The notes: generated by a model from the letters alone, not told the origin. 64,000 nt of DNA from Gammaproteobacteria bacterium LSUCC0096 (GCA_008087055.1 VIEA01000002.1:396764-460763); one strand, 5' to 3'; shown: positions 1 through 8,991, numbered from the stretch's first letter. Numbers and translations are program-made.

Positions 1-853
1 ACCACGTGTCATCTTTGCGCTTTGAGCGTCCGATGACTCGAGATATAAGCGTCATACTCGGTGCAGAGATGGCGCGACCAGGCTCTGCCATCAGATGGAT
101 ATGATCAGGGACCTCTGCGATTGCTTCGCGAATTGGCGCGCAGAACGCCTCGAAATCAACTGGTCGATTTGAGTAATTTGCAGGAAATCCACCACCAATA
201 TCGATACGTTCAATATCAGCGATGCCCTGGTTCTTCGCATCGAGAGCGATTTCGACACATTTGAGTAATGCAGTTCGATGGGTGTCAGCGCTTGCTGCTT
301 GAGATCCAACATGGAAGCACAAGCCATCAACGGTAATACCCATTTGCTTTGCAACCGACATGATGTGAAGAGCATCTTCTGGTTGCGAACCAAACTTCCG
401 TGATAAATCAATCGGAGCGTCAGGTGCAACAAAAGCGAGCCGTAACATCAAGGTAACGTCATGACGATAAGGGGCAACCTTCCAGAGTTCATCCAAGTTA
501 TCGACGACAAATGAAGTCACACCAAGTTGAACTGAAGTTTCGAGATCGTTTTCTGTTTTGATCGGATGGGTATGAATCATGCGATTCGTCGGTACGCCGA
601 AGGGCAACAACGCCTGGATTTCTGGCGCAGAAGCTACGTCAAATGAGGCACCCTCATCGACTAGCGTTGCTAATAACGAATGGTACGGGTTTGATTTCAC
701 TGCGTAATACAGTGTGACCTGCGGCAGTGCACGCTGCAGTGCGCGCCAAGTCTCGCGAACTCGGTTCGGGTTAAACAGAAGTGCAGGCGAGATACCACCA
801 GCCTGCGCCAGCCAGAAGTCGCCCTCTGATCGTGGTCGAATGGTTGTCAACAC
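1..853 (-). CDS. Ornithine/lysine-type PLP decarboxylase (fold type III), 3' end outside window
   Basis: A minus-strand reading frame stays open from a GTG start at 853 to the window edge (284 codons). GGAG lies 7 bases before the GTG, which decides the start. The translation shows the alanine-racemase-like barrel of eukaryotic-type ornithine/diaminopimelate/arginine decarboxylases: YYAVKSN (the PLP-binding lysine) near residue 49, FHVGSQ, a glycine-rich GGGFPANY, and AEPGR (phosphate binding) near the end of the visible part. The family decarboxylates basic amino acids to polyamines such as putrescine or cadaverine. The C-terminal active-site cysteine region lies outside the window, so the substrate cannot be judged. 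An operator-like TTGTCAACAC covers the start codon. The family call is secure and the substrate is not. Confidence 0.85.
   Translation of the reverse strand, partial: MLTTIRPRSEGDFWLAQAGGISPALLFNPNRVRETWRALQRALPQVTLYYAVKSNPYHSLLATLVDEGASFDVASAPEIQALLPFGVPTNRMIHTHPIKTENDLETSVQLGVTSFVVDNLDELWKVAPYRHDVTLMLRLAFVAPDAPIDLSRKFGSQPEDALHIMSVAKQMGITVDGLCFHVGSQAASADTHRTALLKCVEIALDAKNQGIADIERIDIGGGFPANYSNRPVDFEAFCAPIREAIAEVPDHIHLMAEPGRAISAPSMTLISRVIGRSKRKDDTW
844..853. promoter_or_regulatory. Operator-like site TTGTCAACAC over the start codon of the PLP decarboxylase
   Basis: This 10-base sequence differs at one position from the TTGTNNACAA core found before other genes of the island. It covers the GTG start of the decarboxylase, so it may be chance coding sequence. 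It is listed because its reverse complement GTGTTGACAA closely resembles the sites before tctC and leuC. Confidence 0.3.
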
Positions 854-1078
854 GGATAGTCTCCAAATTTGTCTTCGTCGCTCAGACACGTCTAGACAAA
901 CTCAGACGCCGGGTCACAAACGCATAAAAAGTTCCAAGTGGTTTTGTTTAAGTGCGCGCATTTTCGATCTTTTTTTTGGAAAAGCAATAGGGTGAGAAAA
1001 ATATTTTTTGGGCAGATTTTTTTGAGAAGTACGAACATACTCTGAGGTCATTTATGTGGCCAATCTACTGGTCTGTGG

Positions 1079-1096
1079 TAAATTGTTAACAATTTA
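1079..1096. promoter_or_regulatory. 18-bp perfect palindrome, probable GntR operator (autoregulation)
   Basis: TAAATTGTTAACAATTTA is a perfect inverted repeat ending 8 bases before the first possible start of the GntR gene. Its core TTGTTAACAA matches the TTGTNNACAA pattern in front of other island genes. FadR/FCD-type GntR proteins bind short palindromes of this form, so autoregulation is the simplest reading. Confidence 0.65.
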
Positions 1097-1104
1097 TTAG
1101 ATAG

Positions 1105-1806
1105 ATGAACGAAGGGATTTCGAGCACGATGTCTGACTTTCTTACTACAGGTCTTTCCACTGCTGTTCAGAAAAAAATTGAGGATCTTGTTCTTCAGGGC
1201 AAGCTTCAAGGTGGAGATAAGCTGAATGAAGTCGAATTGGCTGAAATGTTTGGAACGAGTCGAGGACCAATCCGTGAGGCATGCAAGGGCCTGGTTCAGG
1301 CTGGTCTACTTACTGCTGTTCCCAATCGAGGCGTGTTTGTTCGAAAAATGGATGTTCGCGAGGCTCTTGAGGTTTACGATATTCGCGCATTCCTCGATCA
1401 GTTAATAGGGCAGCTCGCAGCAACAAATGGGACTGAACAGCAGATTCAGGAGTTATGGGATATTCACGCGCGGCTAGATAAAGCTGTTCGGGCTGATGAC
1501 TTTGAGGCTTACTATCCCGAGAATTTGGCGTTTCATGAGAAGTTGTTGGCGATGACTGGTAGTGAACGCTTAACTCAGATGTATCTTGCCCTTGTCAAAG
1601 AGTTGCATTTGTTTCGACGCAAAGGTTTGATTCAGCAAGGATCAATGGATGTATCTAACGCAGAACACGCTTTGATATTGGAGGCGATTACACACCGCGA
1701 TCCAGTCAAAGCAGGTTTGGCGATGAGAAGTCATGTCATGACTGCAAAACAACGGCTGATGACAGCGATTGAATTGCAGTCAGTTAATGATCAGATTGCG
1801 TCTTAA
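1105..1806 (+). CDS. GntR family transcriptional regulator, FadR/FCD subfamily
   Basis: This 233-residue protein has an N-terminal winged helix (about residues 12-78, with LAEMFGTSRGPIREACKGL as recognition region and PNRGVFVRKM as wing) and an all-helical FCD ligand-binding domain (about 90-220). The FCD part carries the usual metal-ligand histidines, for example in LAFHEKLL, the AEHALI segment and SHVMTAK. Such proteins are usually repressors of organic-acid catabolism released by a pathway metabolite. An 18-bp palindrome lies directly upstream, and related palindromes precede the TTT, lyase, leuCD, tauE and D-tartrate dehydratase units, so it probably governs the island. An in-frame ATG at 1129 has a better ribosome site (GAAGGGA, 11 bases upstream) and may be the true start. 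It converges on the enoyl-CoA hydratase gene. Confidence 0.85.
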   Translation: MNEGISSTMSDFLTTGLSTAVQKKIEDLVLQGKLQGGDKLNEVELAEMFGTSRGPIREACKGLVQAGLLTAVPNRGVFVRKMDVREALEVYDIRAFLDQLIGQLAATNGTEQQIQELWDIHARLDKAVRADDFEAYYPENLAFHEKLLAMTGSERLTQMYLALVKELHLFRRKGLIQQGSMDVSNAEHALILEAITHRDPVKAGLAMRSHVMTAKQRLMTAIELQSVNDQIAS

Positions 1807-1812
1807 AGCCGA

Positions 1813-2595
1813 CTAACAGCCTTTAAATTGCGGAGCCCGCTTTTCCATGAATGCGGTGCGGCCCTCTTTGTAATCTTGGCTATCGAAACACGCATCAACG
1901 AGAGCATCGCATTGTGCGAGATCTCTGTTGTCTGGATCAGTTAACACTTGTGTTGCGATAAATTTCATCGCTTTGACGGTTAATGGGGCGTTTGATCCGA
2001 TTTGATTAGCAAGAGCTGCGACTTCTTGTTCTAGAGCAGACTCATCATGAACGGATTGCACAAACCCCATACGGTAAGCGGTATCAGCATCTATGCGCTC
2101 AGCAGTAAACATCAAATATTTCGCATTTGAGGCTCCGATTGCATTAACGAGTCGCTGAATTGCGGGGAAGGGGTAGCCGAGGGCTAACTTAGCGGCCGGC
2201 ATCGCAAACTTGGATTTAGTAGAGCATATTCGGATGTCGCAACACACAGCGAGGTTGAGTCCACCTCCGATGCAGTATCCGTCAACCTGAGCGATTGTTG
2301 GCTTAGGGAAATGATCGATGCGTTCATAGATTGCCCGAATGCGTGCATTGTAGTGCTTTGTCGCCTCGGCTGAACCACGTTCTTTTTCAAATTTGGAAAT
2401 ATCTGCGCCACTTACGAATGATTTCCCGCCAGCTCCTGTTAAAACAACCACGCGTACATCTGGATTCGATTCAAACTCGTCTAAAATTGCGTCTGTTGCA
2501 TCCCACATTTCAAGCGACACAGCATTGTGCTTTTCAGGGTTGTTAAAAATAAGGTATCCAATCGAGCCCTCAATTTTTGAAAGCATTTTGTCCAT
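1813..2595 (-). CDS. Enoyl-CoA hydratase/isomerase family protein
   Basis: This 260-residue crotonase-fold protein is the last gene of a seven-gene minus-strand operon. The oxyanion-hole segments are visible: GKSFVSGADISKF and the IAQVDGYCIGGGLNLAVCCDIRI stretch. The family hydrates or isomerises enoyl-CoA thioesters. The conserved catalytic glutamate in the second half is not obvious by eye, as the segment reads AMPAAKLALGYPF, so the exact chemistry is uncertain. The start is the ATG at 2595 with AAAGG about 11 bases upstream; a GTG at 2607 is an alternative. It directly follows a CoA-transferase gene, which suggests that it acts on the CoA ester made by that enzyme. The substrate is not known. 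Confidence 0.85.
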   Translation of the reverse strand: MDKMLSKIEGSIGYLIFNNPEKHNAVSLEMWDATDAILDEFESNPDVRVVVLTGAGGKSFVSGADISKFEKERGSAEATKHYNARIRAIYERIDHFPKPTIAQVDGYCIGGGLNLAVCCDIRICSTKSKFAMPAAKLALGYPFPAIQRLVNAIGASNAKYLMFTAERIDADTAYRMGFVQSVHDESALEQEVAALANQIGSNAPLTVKAMKFIATQVLTDPDNRDLAQCDALVDACFDSQDYKEGRTAFMEKRAPQFKGC

Positions 2596-2609
2596 GATGT
2601 TTTGCACCT

Positions 2610-3800
2610 TTAAATCACGTTGTTTTGTTTTAGGGACTCTGAGTCATCAACACCGAGCTCAGCCAATATTTCACCGGTATGTTGACCTCGACTAGGAGGT
2701 GGGGAGACGATCGAACTTGGAGTTCGATTCATTGAAAACGGTTGTCCCACGAGCTTCGTATCACCAAATGGGATCGTTCCCAGTGCTTCGGTGGCAATAC
2801 CCAAATGCTCAACTTGCGGATCTGCAAAAACTTGGTCTACTGAATAGATCGGCCCAGTTGGCACGCCGGCCTCGAGAAGAGTTTCAACCCAATACTCTGA
2901 CGTGTTCGTCGCTGTGACTTCTGATATCAGTGCGTTGAGAATCTTTCTATTCTTTGATCGGTCTGCGTTTTCCAAGAAGCGTGGATCATCAATCCAATCA
3001 GCGTGACCCAGTGCTTTAGCGCAGCGTTGCCATATTGCTTCCCCAGCACAGGCAATATTGATTGAACCATTCGTTGTTGGGAATACACCAGTTGGAATAC
3101 TTGTTGGGTGATCATTGCCCGCCTGCTTCGGAATCTCGCCTTGCGTCAACCAACGAGCGGCTTGAAAATCCAGCATAAATATTTGTGATTGAAGCAGGCT
3201 GGTTTGAACCCATTGGCCTTCTCCAGAATTATTGCGTTCTAACAGTGCTGTAAGAACTCCCATCGCGCAAAAGAGCCCTGCGCATAAATCAGCGATTGGA
3301 ATACCAACTCGCATTGGTCCATGATCCGGCTCTCCAGTGATCGACATCAACCCACCCATACCTTGAGCGATTTGATCAAATCCTGGTCGTTTTGCATACG
3401 GACCATCCTGGCCGAAACCAGAAATACTGCCGAGAATGATCCGAGGGTTAATTTTTTTTAAGCTTTCGTAATCGAGTCCAAGACGATCTTTCACGTCTGG
3501 GCGGAAGTTTTCGATCACGACGTCAGCTGTTTTAATCAGCTCTTTTAAAATCCGTATTCCGTCTTCGGATTTTAAGTTGAGTGTCATACTTCTCTTGTTT
3601 CTTTGTAGATTCTGAAAGTCTGCAGTATTACGTCCTGCCCCAAGAGTTCCGTCTGGTTCTAGGGACTCTGGTGGCTCAATCTTAATGACGTCGGCTCCCC
3701 AATCAGCAAATTGTCTGACAGCAGTCGGACCAGAACGAACACGGGATAGATCGATGACCCGAATCCCTTTGAGAGCTGTGGATGCAATAGGTAATGTCAT
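2610..3800 (-). CDS. CaiB/BaiF (class III) CoA-transferase family protein
   Basis: This 396-residue protein has the class III CoA-transferase layout. It begins GIRVIDLSRVRSGP, has IKIEPP near residue 41 and RNKRSMTLNLK near 68, and places a catalytic-type aspartate (about Asp171) in GIPIADLCAG, where formyl-CoA transferase carries Asp169. These enzymes move CoA between carboxylic acids, commonly from succinyl-CoA to a dicarboxylate. The ATG at 3800 has GGAG 8 bases upstream and overlaps the stop of the MmgE/PrpD gene as ATGA, so translation is coupled. Within this operon it probably activates an acid imported by TctABC or produced by the dehydratase and lyase steps. The substrate is inferred only in outline. 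Confidence 0.9.
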   Translation of the reverse strand: MTLPIASTALKGIRVIDLSRVRSGPTAVRQFADWGADVIKIEPPESLEPDGTLGAGRNTADFQNLQRNKRSMTLNLKSEDGIRILKELIKTADVVIENFRPDVKDRLGLDYESLKKINPRIILGSISGFGQDGPYAKRPGFDQIAQGMGGLMSITGEPDHGPMRVGIPIADLCAGLFCAMGVLTALLERNNSGEGQWVQTSLLQSQIFMLDFQAARWLTQGEIPKQAGNDHPTSIPTGVFPTTNGSINIACAGEAIWQRCAKALGHADWIDDPRFLENADRSKNRKILNALISEVTATNTSEYWVETLLEAGVPTGPIYSVDQVFADPQVEHLGIATEALGTIPFGDTKLVGQPFSMNRTPSSIVSPPPSRGQHTGEILAELGVDDSESLKQNNVI

Positions 3801-5179
3801 GATTTTTCTCCGATCATTGCGAGTGCTTTGACGCACTCTCGGATGTTGTTGTTTGAGTTGAAAAGCTGGTTGATACGATCTCGCGCTGAAGCAATGTCAT
3901 GAGAGTCGAGACCTGCAAACACCAAGTTATTCGTAAACTTATCCTCAAGCTCCTGCTGAGACATTGGCTCTTTCTTACCGCCTCTTAGACACGATTGCTT
4001 GAAGGTGTACCTGTTTCCTTCAATATCAATCAGGTCTATCCAGCCCACATACTCTTTCGGGTATGGATCTTCCGGGTTGATTGAATAAGTGATTTTTGAG
4101 GTGACTGACTGGATATCGTTTCTCGAGAGCTGTTCTTCGGTGAACTCGTTCAATCCAGCTTTTCCATCGAGAAGACCAATGGCAATACAGTAAGGAACAG
4201 AAAATTTTGCGCCATAAGGTGTTGATGGATTTCTCTTTTCTTGAAGCGGCTCCCAAAGGCGATGCACAGTGCCTTCGCCGACATGTGCATGGATTTCTTG
4301 AATATCTTCGGGTCTTAATTTTTTTGCAGCCTGAAGCGCGCAATCAACAAATGGTTGCGTCATGGTTCCACAGGCATAGGGCTTGAATGCGAGTCCTGCG
4401 GAAATCCATGTGTCACCGAATGATTCAAGATGACTAAAATCTGGAGTGATGGTATCCGAAGAAAAGCCTTTGAATAGTCCATGCGTTCCCTCGAATACAG
4501 TCCGAGGGCCCTGAAAACCAGCTTTCGCCATCACAGCAGATTTGATCCCTGCCGAGGCTGCCCAGCCTGGATGCATGCGTTTGGTCCATGTGCCTTCTGC
4601 GAGGTATTCGATGATGCCTGAGGCCATGGAACCGACGATTCCAAGTGCCGACGCGGTCTGTTTTGGGCTCAATCCGTAGGCGATTGACGCTGTTAGACTC
4701 GCACCAAACGCGCCTAAGATTGCTGTTGGATGGAATCCTTGACGATGAACAGCTGTAGGGGCCACTAGTGCGAGTCTACAGATGAGTTCGGCACCAAATG
4801 CCATCGATCTAATAAATCTATCCGGTGAAAGTTCTTCACGCTCTGCGATCGCTAAGATTGTGGGTACAATCACTGATGACACATGCACAGGTGTTCCTTC
4901 GAATGTGTCGTCAAAATCTTCACCGTGAATTGCAGTTCCGTTGATCAATGCAGCATCTTGCACTGTAAAGCGCGACCCGTGCCCAAATGCTGTTGCAGTG
5001 CCGTGATCGATGCAAGAAGATCTAATCGCTTGAATGTAATCGGTATTGCGAGCTGAAAACATTAGCCCGTATGCGTCAAGAGTCACCCGCTGCAACATCT
5101 GTGTGACTGCTTTAGGAATGGGTGTTGATTGATTAGCCGAAACGGTAGCGATGTGTTCGGCGAGAATGACGGAACTCAT
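3797..5179 (-). CDS. MmgE/PrpD family (2-methylcitrate dehydratase-like) protein
   Basis: The protein has 460 residues, close to the family's usual length. Diagnostic segments are the FGHGSRFTVQDAALINGTAIHGEDFDDT stretch (about residues 71-100, with the HGEDFDD signature), HRQGFHPTAILGAFGA and KRMHPGWAASAGIKSAVMA. The family covers 2-methylcitrate dehydratase (PrpD), cis-aconitate decarboxylase and iminodisuccinate epimerase, so it handles tri- or dicarboxylates by abstracting a proton next to a carboxylate. It overlaps the CoA-transferase and SDR genes by ATGA junctions and shares its operon with a tricarboxylate transporter. A dehydratase acting on a citrate-like substrate fits the context best, but sequence alone does not separate dehydratase, decarboxylase and epimerase. 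Confidence 0.88.
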   Translation of the reverse strand: MSSVILAEHIATVSANQSTPIPKAVTQMLQRVTLDAYGLMFSARNTDYIQAIRSSCIDHGTATAFGHGSRFTVQDAALINGTAIHGEDFDDTFEGTPVHVSSVIVPTILAIAEREELSPDRFIRSMAFGAELICRLALVAPTAVHRQGFHPTAILGAFGASLTASIAYGLSPKQTASALGIVGSMASGIIEYLAEGTWTKRMHPGWAASAGIKSAVMAKAGFQGPRTVFEGTHGLFKGFSSDTITPDFSHLESFGDTWISAGLAFKPYACGTMTQPFVDCALQAAKKLRPEDIQEIHAHVGEGTVHRLWEPLQEKRNPSTPYGAKFSVPYCIAIGLLDGKAGLNEFTEEQLSRNDIQSVTSKITYSINPEDPYPKEYVGWIDLIDIEGNRYTFKQSCLRGGKKEPMSQQELEDKFTNNLVFAGLDSHDIASARDRINQLFNSNNNIRECVKALAMIGEKS

Positions 5180-5916
5180 GGCAGAAATGCTCCACCGTTG
5201 ACATGGATTGTTTGCCCTGTAACGAAGCCACTGTGAGGGCCGACGAGCATCGCGATGACTCGGGCGACATCTTCCGGTTGGCCGTAGGGAACATTTTTTC
5301 CTTCGAAATTCGGGTGTTTGAGGCGCGCCCCAGCATCTTTGGATCGCTCCACTTCAATGTGACCGGGTACAACACAATTGAACGTTACGTTCGATTCAGA
5401 GAACTCAACTGCCAGAGCCCTTACTAAACCCGGAACACTGGACTTTGACGTCACTACGGCAGCGCGTTCGATCGCACCTGTGTGGGCAGATAAACCTCCA
5501 AGACAAATAACGCGCCCCCAGTTCGCCTTGAGCATGTCAGGTAGAAAACGCTGGGTACACAAAAATTGTGCATCACAGTTGATGCGGAACACCTCGTGCC
5601 ATTCGTCAAGAGTAGTCTCGAGAAAAGGCTTCGTTTTGCGAACTGATGCATTATTTACCAGAACTTGGCAGGGGCCGATGGCGCGTGCCACTTTTTCGAT
5701 TTGGTCTATCGTTTCAATAGAATCGAGTGGACCAATAATTCCCTCGCACTTCATGCCAGTGGCGCGAACCATTTCAATCGTGTGTTGCAGATTCGCCTCA
5801 TCGTTTCGCGTGTGAAGGACGATGTGGTAACCAAGTCCCGCTAGCTCGAGCGCAGTGGCCCGCCCAATATTTCGGGCAGACCCAGTGATAACGGCGACTG
5901 CATTATCTAGTTTCAC
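5176..5916 (-). CDS. SDR-family protein lacking the catalytic tyrosine
   Basis: This 246-residue Rossmann protein has the cofactor motif TGSARNIG (residues 11-18), NNAS at 88-91 in place of NNAG, the helix-4 asparagine in FRINCDAQ, and the C-terminal ending GQTIHVNGGAFLP typical of FabG-like classical SDRs. Ser143 and Lys158 are present, but the tyrosine of the YxxxK pair is Val154 (codon at 5455-5457, segment AAVVTSK). A known SDR branch with a VVxxK active site exists, so this may be a functional variant rather than decay. It starts at GTG 5916, overlapping the tctA stop by GTGA. Oxidoreduction of a hydroxy or keto acid is the family role; the missing tyrosine makes ordinary alcohol dehydrogenase chemistry doubtful. 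Confidence 0.88.
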   Translation of the reverse strand: MKLDNAVAVITGSARNIGRATALELAGLGYHIVLHTRNDEANLQHTIEMVRATGMKCEGIIGPLDSIETIDQIEKVARAIGPCQVLVNNASVRKTKPFLETTLDEWHEVFRINCDAQFLCTQRFLPDMLKANWGRVICLGGLSAHTGAIERAAVVTSKSSVPGLVRALAVEFSESNVTFNCVVPGHIEVERSKDAGARLKHPNFEGKNVPYGQPEDVARVIAMLVGPHSGFVTGQTIHVNGGAFLP

Positions 5917-7394
5917 GCTTTACCCTTCCTATTCTTAAACCCAGTCCAGAAAGGTGTCGACAGATTAAGTGCCGTGAGGGCGAAGAAGAATAAAACAATT
6001 GGGCTCTCCATGAGTGCCCAAAAGTTATTGTCATAAATGATCATTGACTGACTGAATGCTTCTTCGACCATCTTTCCGAGAATAAGGCCCATCACGAGAG
6101 GTGCTGCGCCGAATCCATGGCGGTTCATGAAGTAGCCGACGAGGCCTGCGACCATCATCACATACACATCAACGAATGATGAGCTCGATGAATAGGCGCC
6201 AATTACTGCGAAAATAAATACGGCAGGCCAAAGCAACTGTTTTGGAATGAAGGTTACAAGCGAGAAAAACTTGGCACCAGCAAGACCAATCCCAAGGAAA
6301 GCAATGTTTGCAAACAACATCGCTCCGAAGATCGCGTACAGGAACTCAGGCGTTTCATTTAGCAGGTAAGGGCCTGGTCTAAACCCGTGCATGATTAAAG
6401 CAGCAAGAATCAGAGCTGTTGACCCCGAACCTGGAATTCCAAGAGCGAGCGTGGGTACCATGGCTCCTCCGGCAGCAGCATTATTTGCTGCTTCAGGTCC
6501 AACAATACCCTCCGGAGTTCCAGTTCCAAATTCTTCTTTCTTGTTGCTGAATCGTTTCGCTTCGTTGTAGCCAACGATCGCGGCAACAGTAGAGCCTTCT
6601 GCAGGCAAAATCCCAATAAAGGTGCCGATTCCAGAAGAGCGTAAAATACAGTTTCTTAACTCTTTAAGTTCCGCCCACGTTGGCAACTTCATTGCCTTTG
6701 CTTCGATTCGCTCGACAGCTGCATTCAAAGTGCTCGATTGGCTCAAAAGCTCGCCCATTGCAAACAGTCCGATCAGAACAGGGACGAAGTGGATACCTTC
6801 ATCAAGATCCGGAATTCCAAATGTGAATCGCTCAACACCGGTCGTCAGATGAATCCCGACCGTAGCTAGTAAGACACCCACAGCGCCTGCGATTAGGTTT
6901 CTCAACGAACTCTTACCAGTCATTGATGCGAGCATCGATAGAGCAAAGACTGCCAAGGCAAAGTACTCAGGCGGGCGAAATTCAAGTGCCACCGCAGCAA
7001 GTGTTGGCGCTGCAACGATAAAAATGATCAAACTGATGATGCCCCCGGCTACTGAAGAGACTGTTGCAAGCCCAAGTGCTCGACCTGGTTCGCCTCGTTT
7101 GGCCATCGGATAACCATCCAGGGCTGTAGCAACCGATGGAGGTGCTCCTGGAGCGTTAATTAAGATGGCTGTAATAGAACCGCCAAATGTGCCAGCGCAG
7201 TAGAGTGCAGCCATCATCGCAATCGCCGGAATCGGCTCGAGTTGTAGTGTAAATGGAGTCAATAAGGCAATAGCCATGGGTGAGCTGAGCCCTGGTAGGG
7301 CGCCCACAAGTACTCCGATTAATACACCTAAGGTAATTAGAATTATATTTTCGAGCTCCAGCAGGAGTGAAAATCCTTCGATAATTGCATCCAT
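5913..7394 (-). CDS. tctA: Tripartite tricarboxylate transporter, large membrane subunit (TctA family)
   Basis: The 493-residue hydrophobic protein has about ten to twelve membrane segments and the TctA signature regions: GVLIGVLVGALPGLSSPMAIALL near the N-terminus, GTFGGSITAILINAPGAPPSVATALDGYPMAKRGEPGRALG, and the second-half repeat GIPGSGSTALILAALIMHGFRPGP. TctA forms the permease of solute-binding-protein-dependent secondary carriers that import citrate, tartrate, aromatic acids and similar carboxylates across the inner membrane. It is the third gene of the operon read from tctC. A short gap separates it from tctB and its stop overlaps the SDR start. The cargo cannot be told from sequence, but the operon suggests a tri- or dicarboxylic acid. 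Confidence 0.95.
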   Translation of the reverse strand: MDAIIEGFSLLLELENIILITLGVLIGVLVGALPGLSSPMAIALLTPFTLQLEPIPAIAMMAALYCAGTFGGSITAILINAPGAPPSVATALDGYPMAKRGEPGRALGLATVSSVAGGIISLIIFIVAAPTLAAVALEFRPPEYFALAVFALSMLASMTGKSSLRNLIAGAVGVLLATVGIHLTTGVERFTFGIPDLDEGIHFVPVLIGLFAMGELLSQSSTLNAAVERIEAKAMKLPTWAELKELRNCILRSSGIGTFIGILPAEGSTVAAIVGYNEAKRFSNKKEEFGTGTPEGIVGPEAANNAAAGGAMVPTLALGIPGSGSTALILAALIMHGFRPGPYLLNETPEFLYAIFGAMLFANIAFLGIGLAGAKFFSLVTFIPKQLLWPAVFIFAVIGAYSSSSSFVDVYVMMVAGLVGYFMNRHGFGAAPLVMGLILGKMVEEAFSQSMIIYDNNFWALMESPIVLFFFALTALNLSTPFWTGFKNRKGKA

Positions 7395-7416
7395 CAGATC
7401 AAAACCTTTTTATTTG

Positions 7417-7944
7417 TTATAAGGCGATGCCGAATATTCCTGAGTCAAAGTAGACGCGCAGAACTTTCGAGAAAACGAGAGAAACGACCACTGGGAAAAC
7501 GCCAGCGAACAGGAGGATAGGGATTGGCTTTCGATACCCCCAAAGTCTTGGCATCACGAGACAGATCGTAATCATCGTCAAGAGCATGCCGAGATACGGC
7601 GAAGCCAAAACAATAGCAATCAAGAACCCGATTGTTAATTGGGTCAAAGGATGGACTGCTTCACTCCGGTCCTTATCAATATTCTTACCTTTCTTCGTCA
7701 GAAGGATGTGCTCAAACGGAAGAAGACAAGCTAGGAGACCGATAATCCACAATAATAATTGCGGATACATTGCAGGCTGAATATTTTGGGCGAACAGCGG
7801 AGATACCTCATCAAACTGAGTTGTTTCATAAAAGAGATATCCAACACCAGTCAGGATAATTGAGCTCACAACTAGATCAACTGGATGCACGAGCCGATTG
7901 GCTCGTGCTTCAGTTGATGGAGCTGTTGAATTTTGCGAAGTCAT
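7417..7944 (-). CDS. tctB: Tripartite tricarboxylate transporter, small membrane subunit (TctB family)
   Basis: This 175-residue protein has four predicted membrane helices: VDLVVSSIILTGVGYLFY, LLLWIIGLLACLLPF, the pair around LTIGFLIAIVLASPYLGMLLTMITICLV, and PIPILLFAGVFPVVVSLVF. That is the TctB pattern. It pairs with TctA in the membrane. The ATG at 7944 has AAAGGAG 7 bases upstream; an in-frame TTG just before it is not needed. The gene lies between tctC and tctA in the usual C-B-A order. TctB sequences diverge widely, so the call rests on topology and position more than on motifs. Confidence 0.9.
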   Translation of the reverse strand: MTSQNSTAPSTEARANRLVHPVDLVVSSIILTGVGYLFYETTQFDEVSPLFAQNIQPAMYPQLLLWIIGLLACLLPFEHILLTKKGKNIDKDRSEAVHPLTQLTIGFLIAIVLASPYLGMLLTMITICLVMPRLWGYRKPIPILLFAGVFPVVVSLVFSKVLRVYFDSGIFGIAL

Positions 7945-7962
7945 CAACGCGCTCCTTTAGCT

Positions 7963-8955
7963 TTACTTAATGATGCCTAGCTCTTTGAGAGCTTCAGCTG
8001 CTTTCGCGTACTCTTCTTTCAGACCTTTATCCCAAACCTCAGTACCTGCAACACTCGTTTCTACCTTCAGACCTGCTGTCGCTAGATAGTTTGCAAACAC
8101 TTCATGCTGCATTGCTTTGACCATGCCTTTTGAGATTTGATCGATTTTGTCTTTAGGAGTTTTCGCGAGTACTGCGTATCCACGAGTTGTTGAAGTTTTC
8201 ACTTCATAACCCATTTCGAAGGATGTGCGGACATCCGGGTAGTCTGGGAGACGCTCCTCTGCCAGCAGTACTAGAGGACGCACTGAGCCGTCAGCGATCA
8301 ATGTTGCAGCTTCACTTACGTTTGGCAAAGTTGCATCGATGGCACCTGAAAGCAGTGCTTGTAACATTTCGCCACCGGAGCCAAATGGAACCACTTTGAA
8401 CTTAATACCTGCTGCTTTCGAGAGTTGCGCCAGACCAATGTGTTCTGTACCACCAACTTGAGCGACACCAAAATTCAGTGTCCGCTTCTTCGACGCTGCA
8501 ACCAAATCTTCTAGCGTCTTTGCTTCGCTTTTCGCTCCCACAACTAAGAAAGTTGGATCATCCATTGCTCGAGCGACACCAACAATGTCGTCGATCTTCA
8601 TGTCTGATTTACCTTGCGCCATTGTATAGAGGTGCGACTGTGTCAATGCCATGATGGTGCAACCATCAGCTGGCTTTGAAAGGACGTAGTTTTGAGCCTT
8701 AGCTCCAGAACCGCCACGCTTACTGATCACGAACATATCTTGATCAAGGGTGCGGCGTGAGCGAATCATCATCATTCGCGCAGTGACGTCAGTGCCACCG
8801 CCATAAGACGAGTGGATAACAACTTCGATTGGTTTATCGCAGACGGGCGTCGCTTCCTTTTTATCACCATGAGATGCTGCCATCACTGAGCTCGATAATG
8901 CGAATGAAGCACAAACTGCGATTGCTGTCTTTTTCAGAGTATTTATAGGAATCAT
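7963..8955 (-). CDS. tctC: Tripartite tricarboxylate transporter substrate-binding protein (TctC family)
   Basis: This 330-residue periplasmic binding protein has a clear signal peptide (MIPINTLKKTAIAVCASFALSSSVMA, cleavage near residue 26). The mature part carries TctC features: IEVVIHSSYGGGTDVTARMM near the N-terminus (ligand loop), SKRGGSGAKAQNYVLSKPADGCTI, and VVPFGSGGEMLQALLSGAIDAT, which contacts carboxylates in solved members. It is the first and so probably the most expressed gene of the operon. Its promoter region, shared with the divergent lyase gene, holds an operator-like site at 9036-9047 and a 16-bp palindrome at 8992-9007. Position 8955 is the only sensible start. The ligand is unknown; a carboxylate is expected. 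Confidence 0.95.
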   Translation of the reverse strand: MIPINTLKKTAIAVCASFALSSSVMAASHGDKKEATPVCDKPIEVVIHSSYGGGTDVTARMMMIRSRRTLDQDMFVISKRGGSGAKAQNYVLSKPADGCTIMALTQSHLYTMAQGKSDMKIDDIVGVARAMDDPTFLVVGAKSEAKTLEDLVAASKKRTLNFGVAQVGGTEHIGLAQLSKAAGIKFKVVPFGSGGEMLQALLSGAIDATLPNVSEAATLIADGSVRPLVLLAEERLPDYPDVRTSFEMGYEVKTSTTRGYAVLAKTPKDKIDQISKGMVKAMQHEVFANYLATAGLKVETSVAGTEVWDKGLKEEYAKAAEALKELGIIK

Positions 8956-8991
8956 TTTGTTCCCCTTTATTATTGATTTAGTTCGAACCTA

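Noticed and set aside
960-1035. A/T-rich run before the GntR gene as terminator or origin
   Set aside because: It has poly-T and poly-A tracts but no stem or repeated boxes; it is probably promoter-region DNA.
5378-5815. 145-codon plus-strand open frame opposite the SDR gene
   Set aside because: Antisense shadow of a conserved SDR with no recognisable protein feature.
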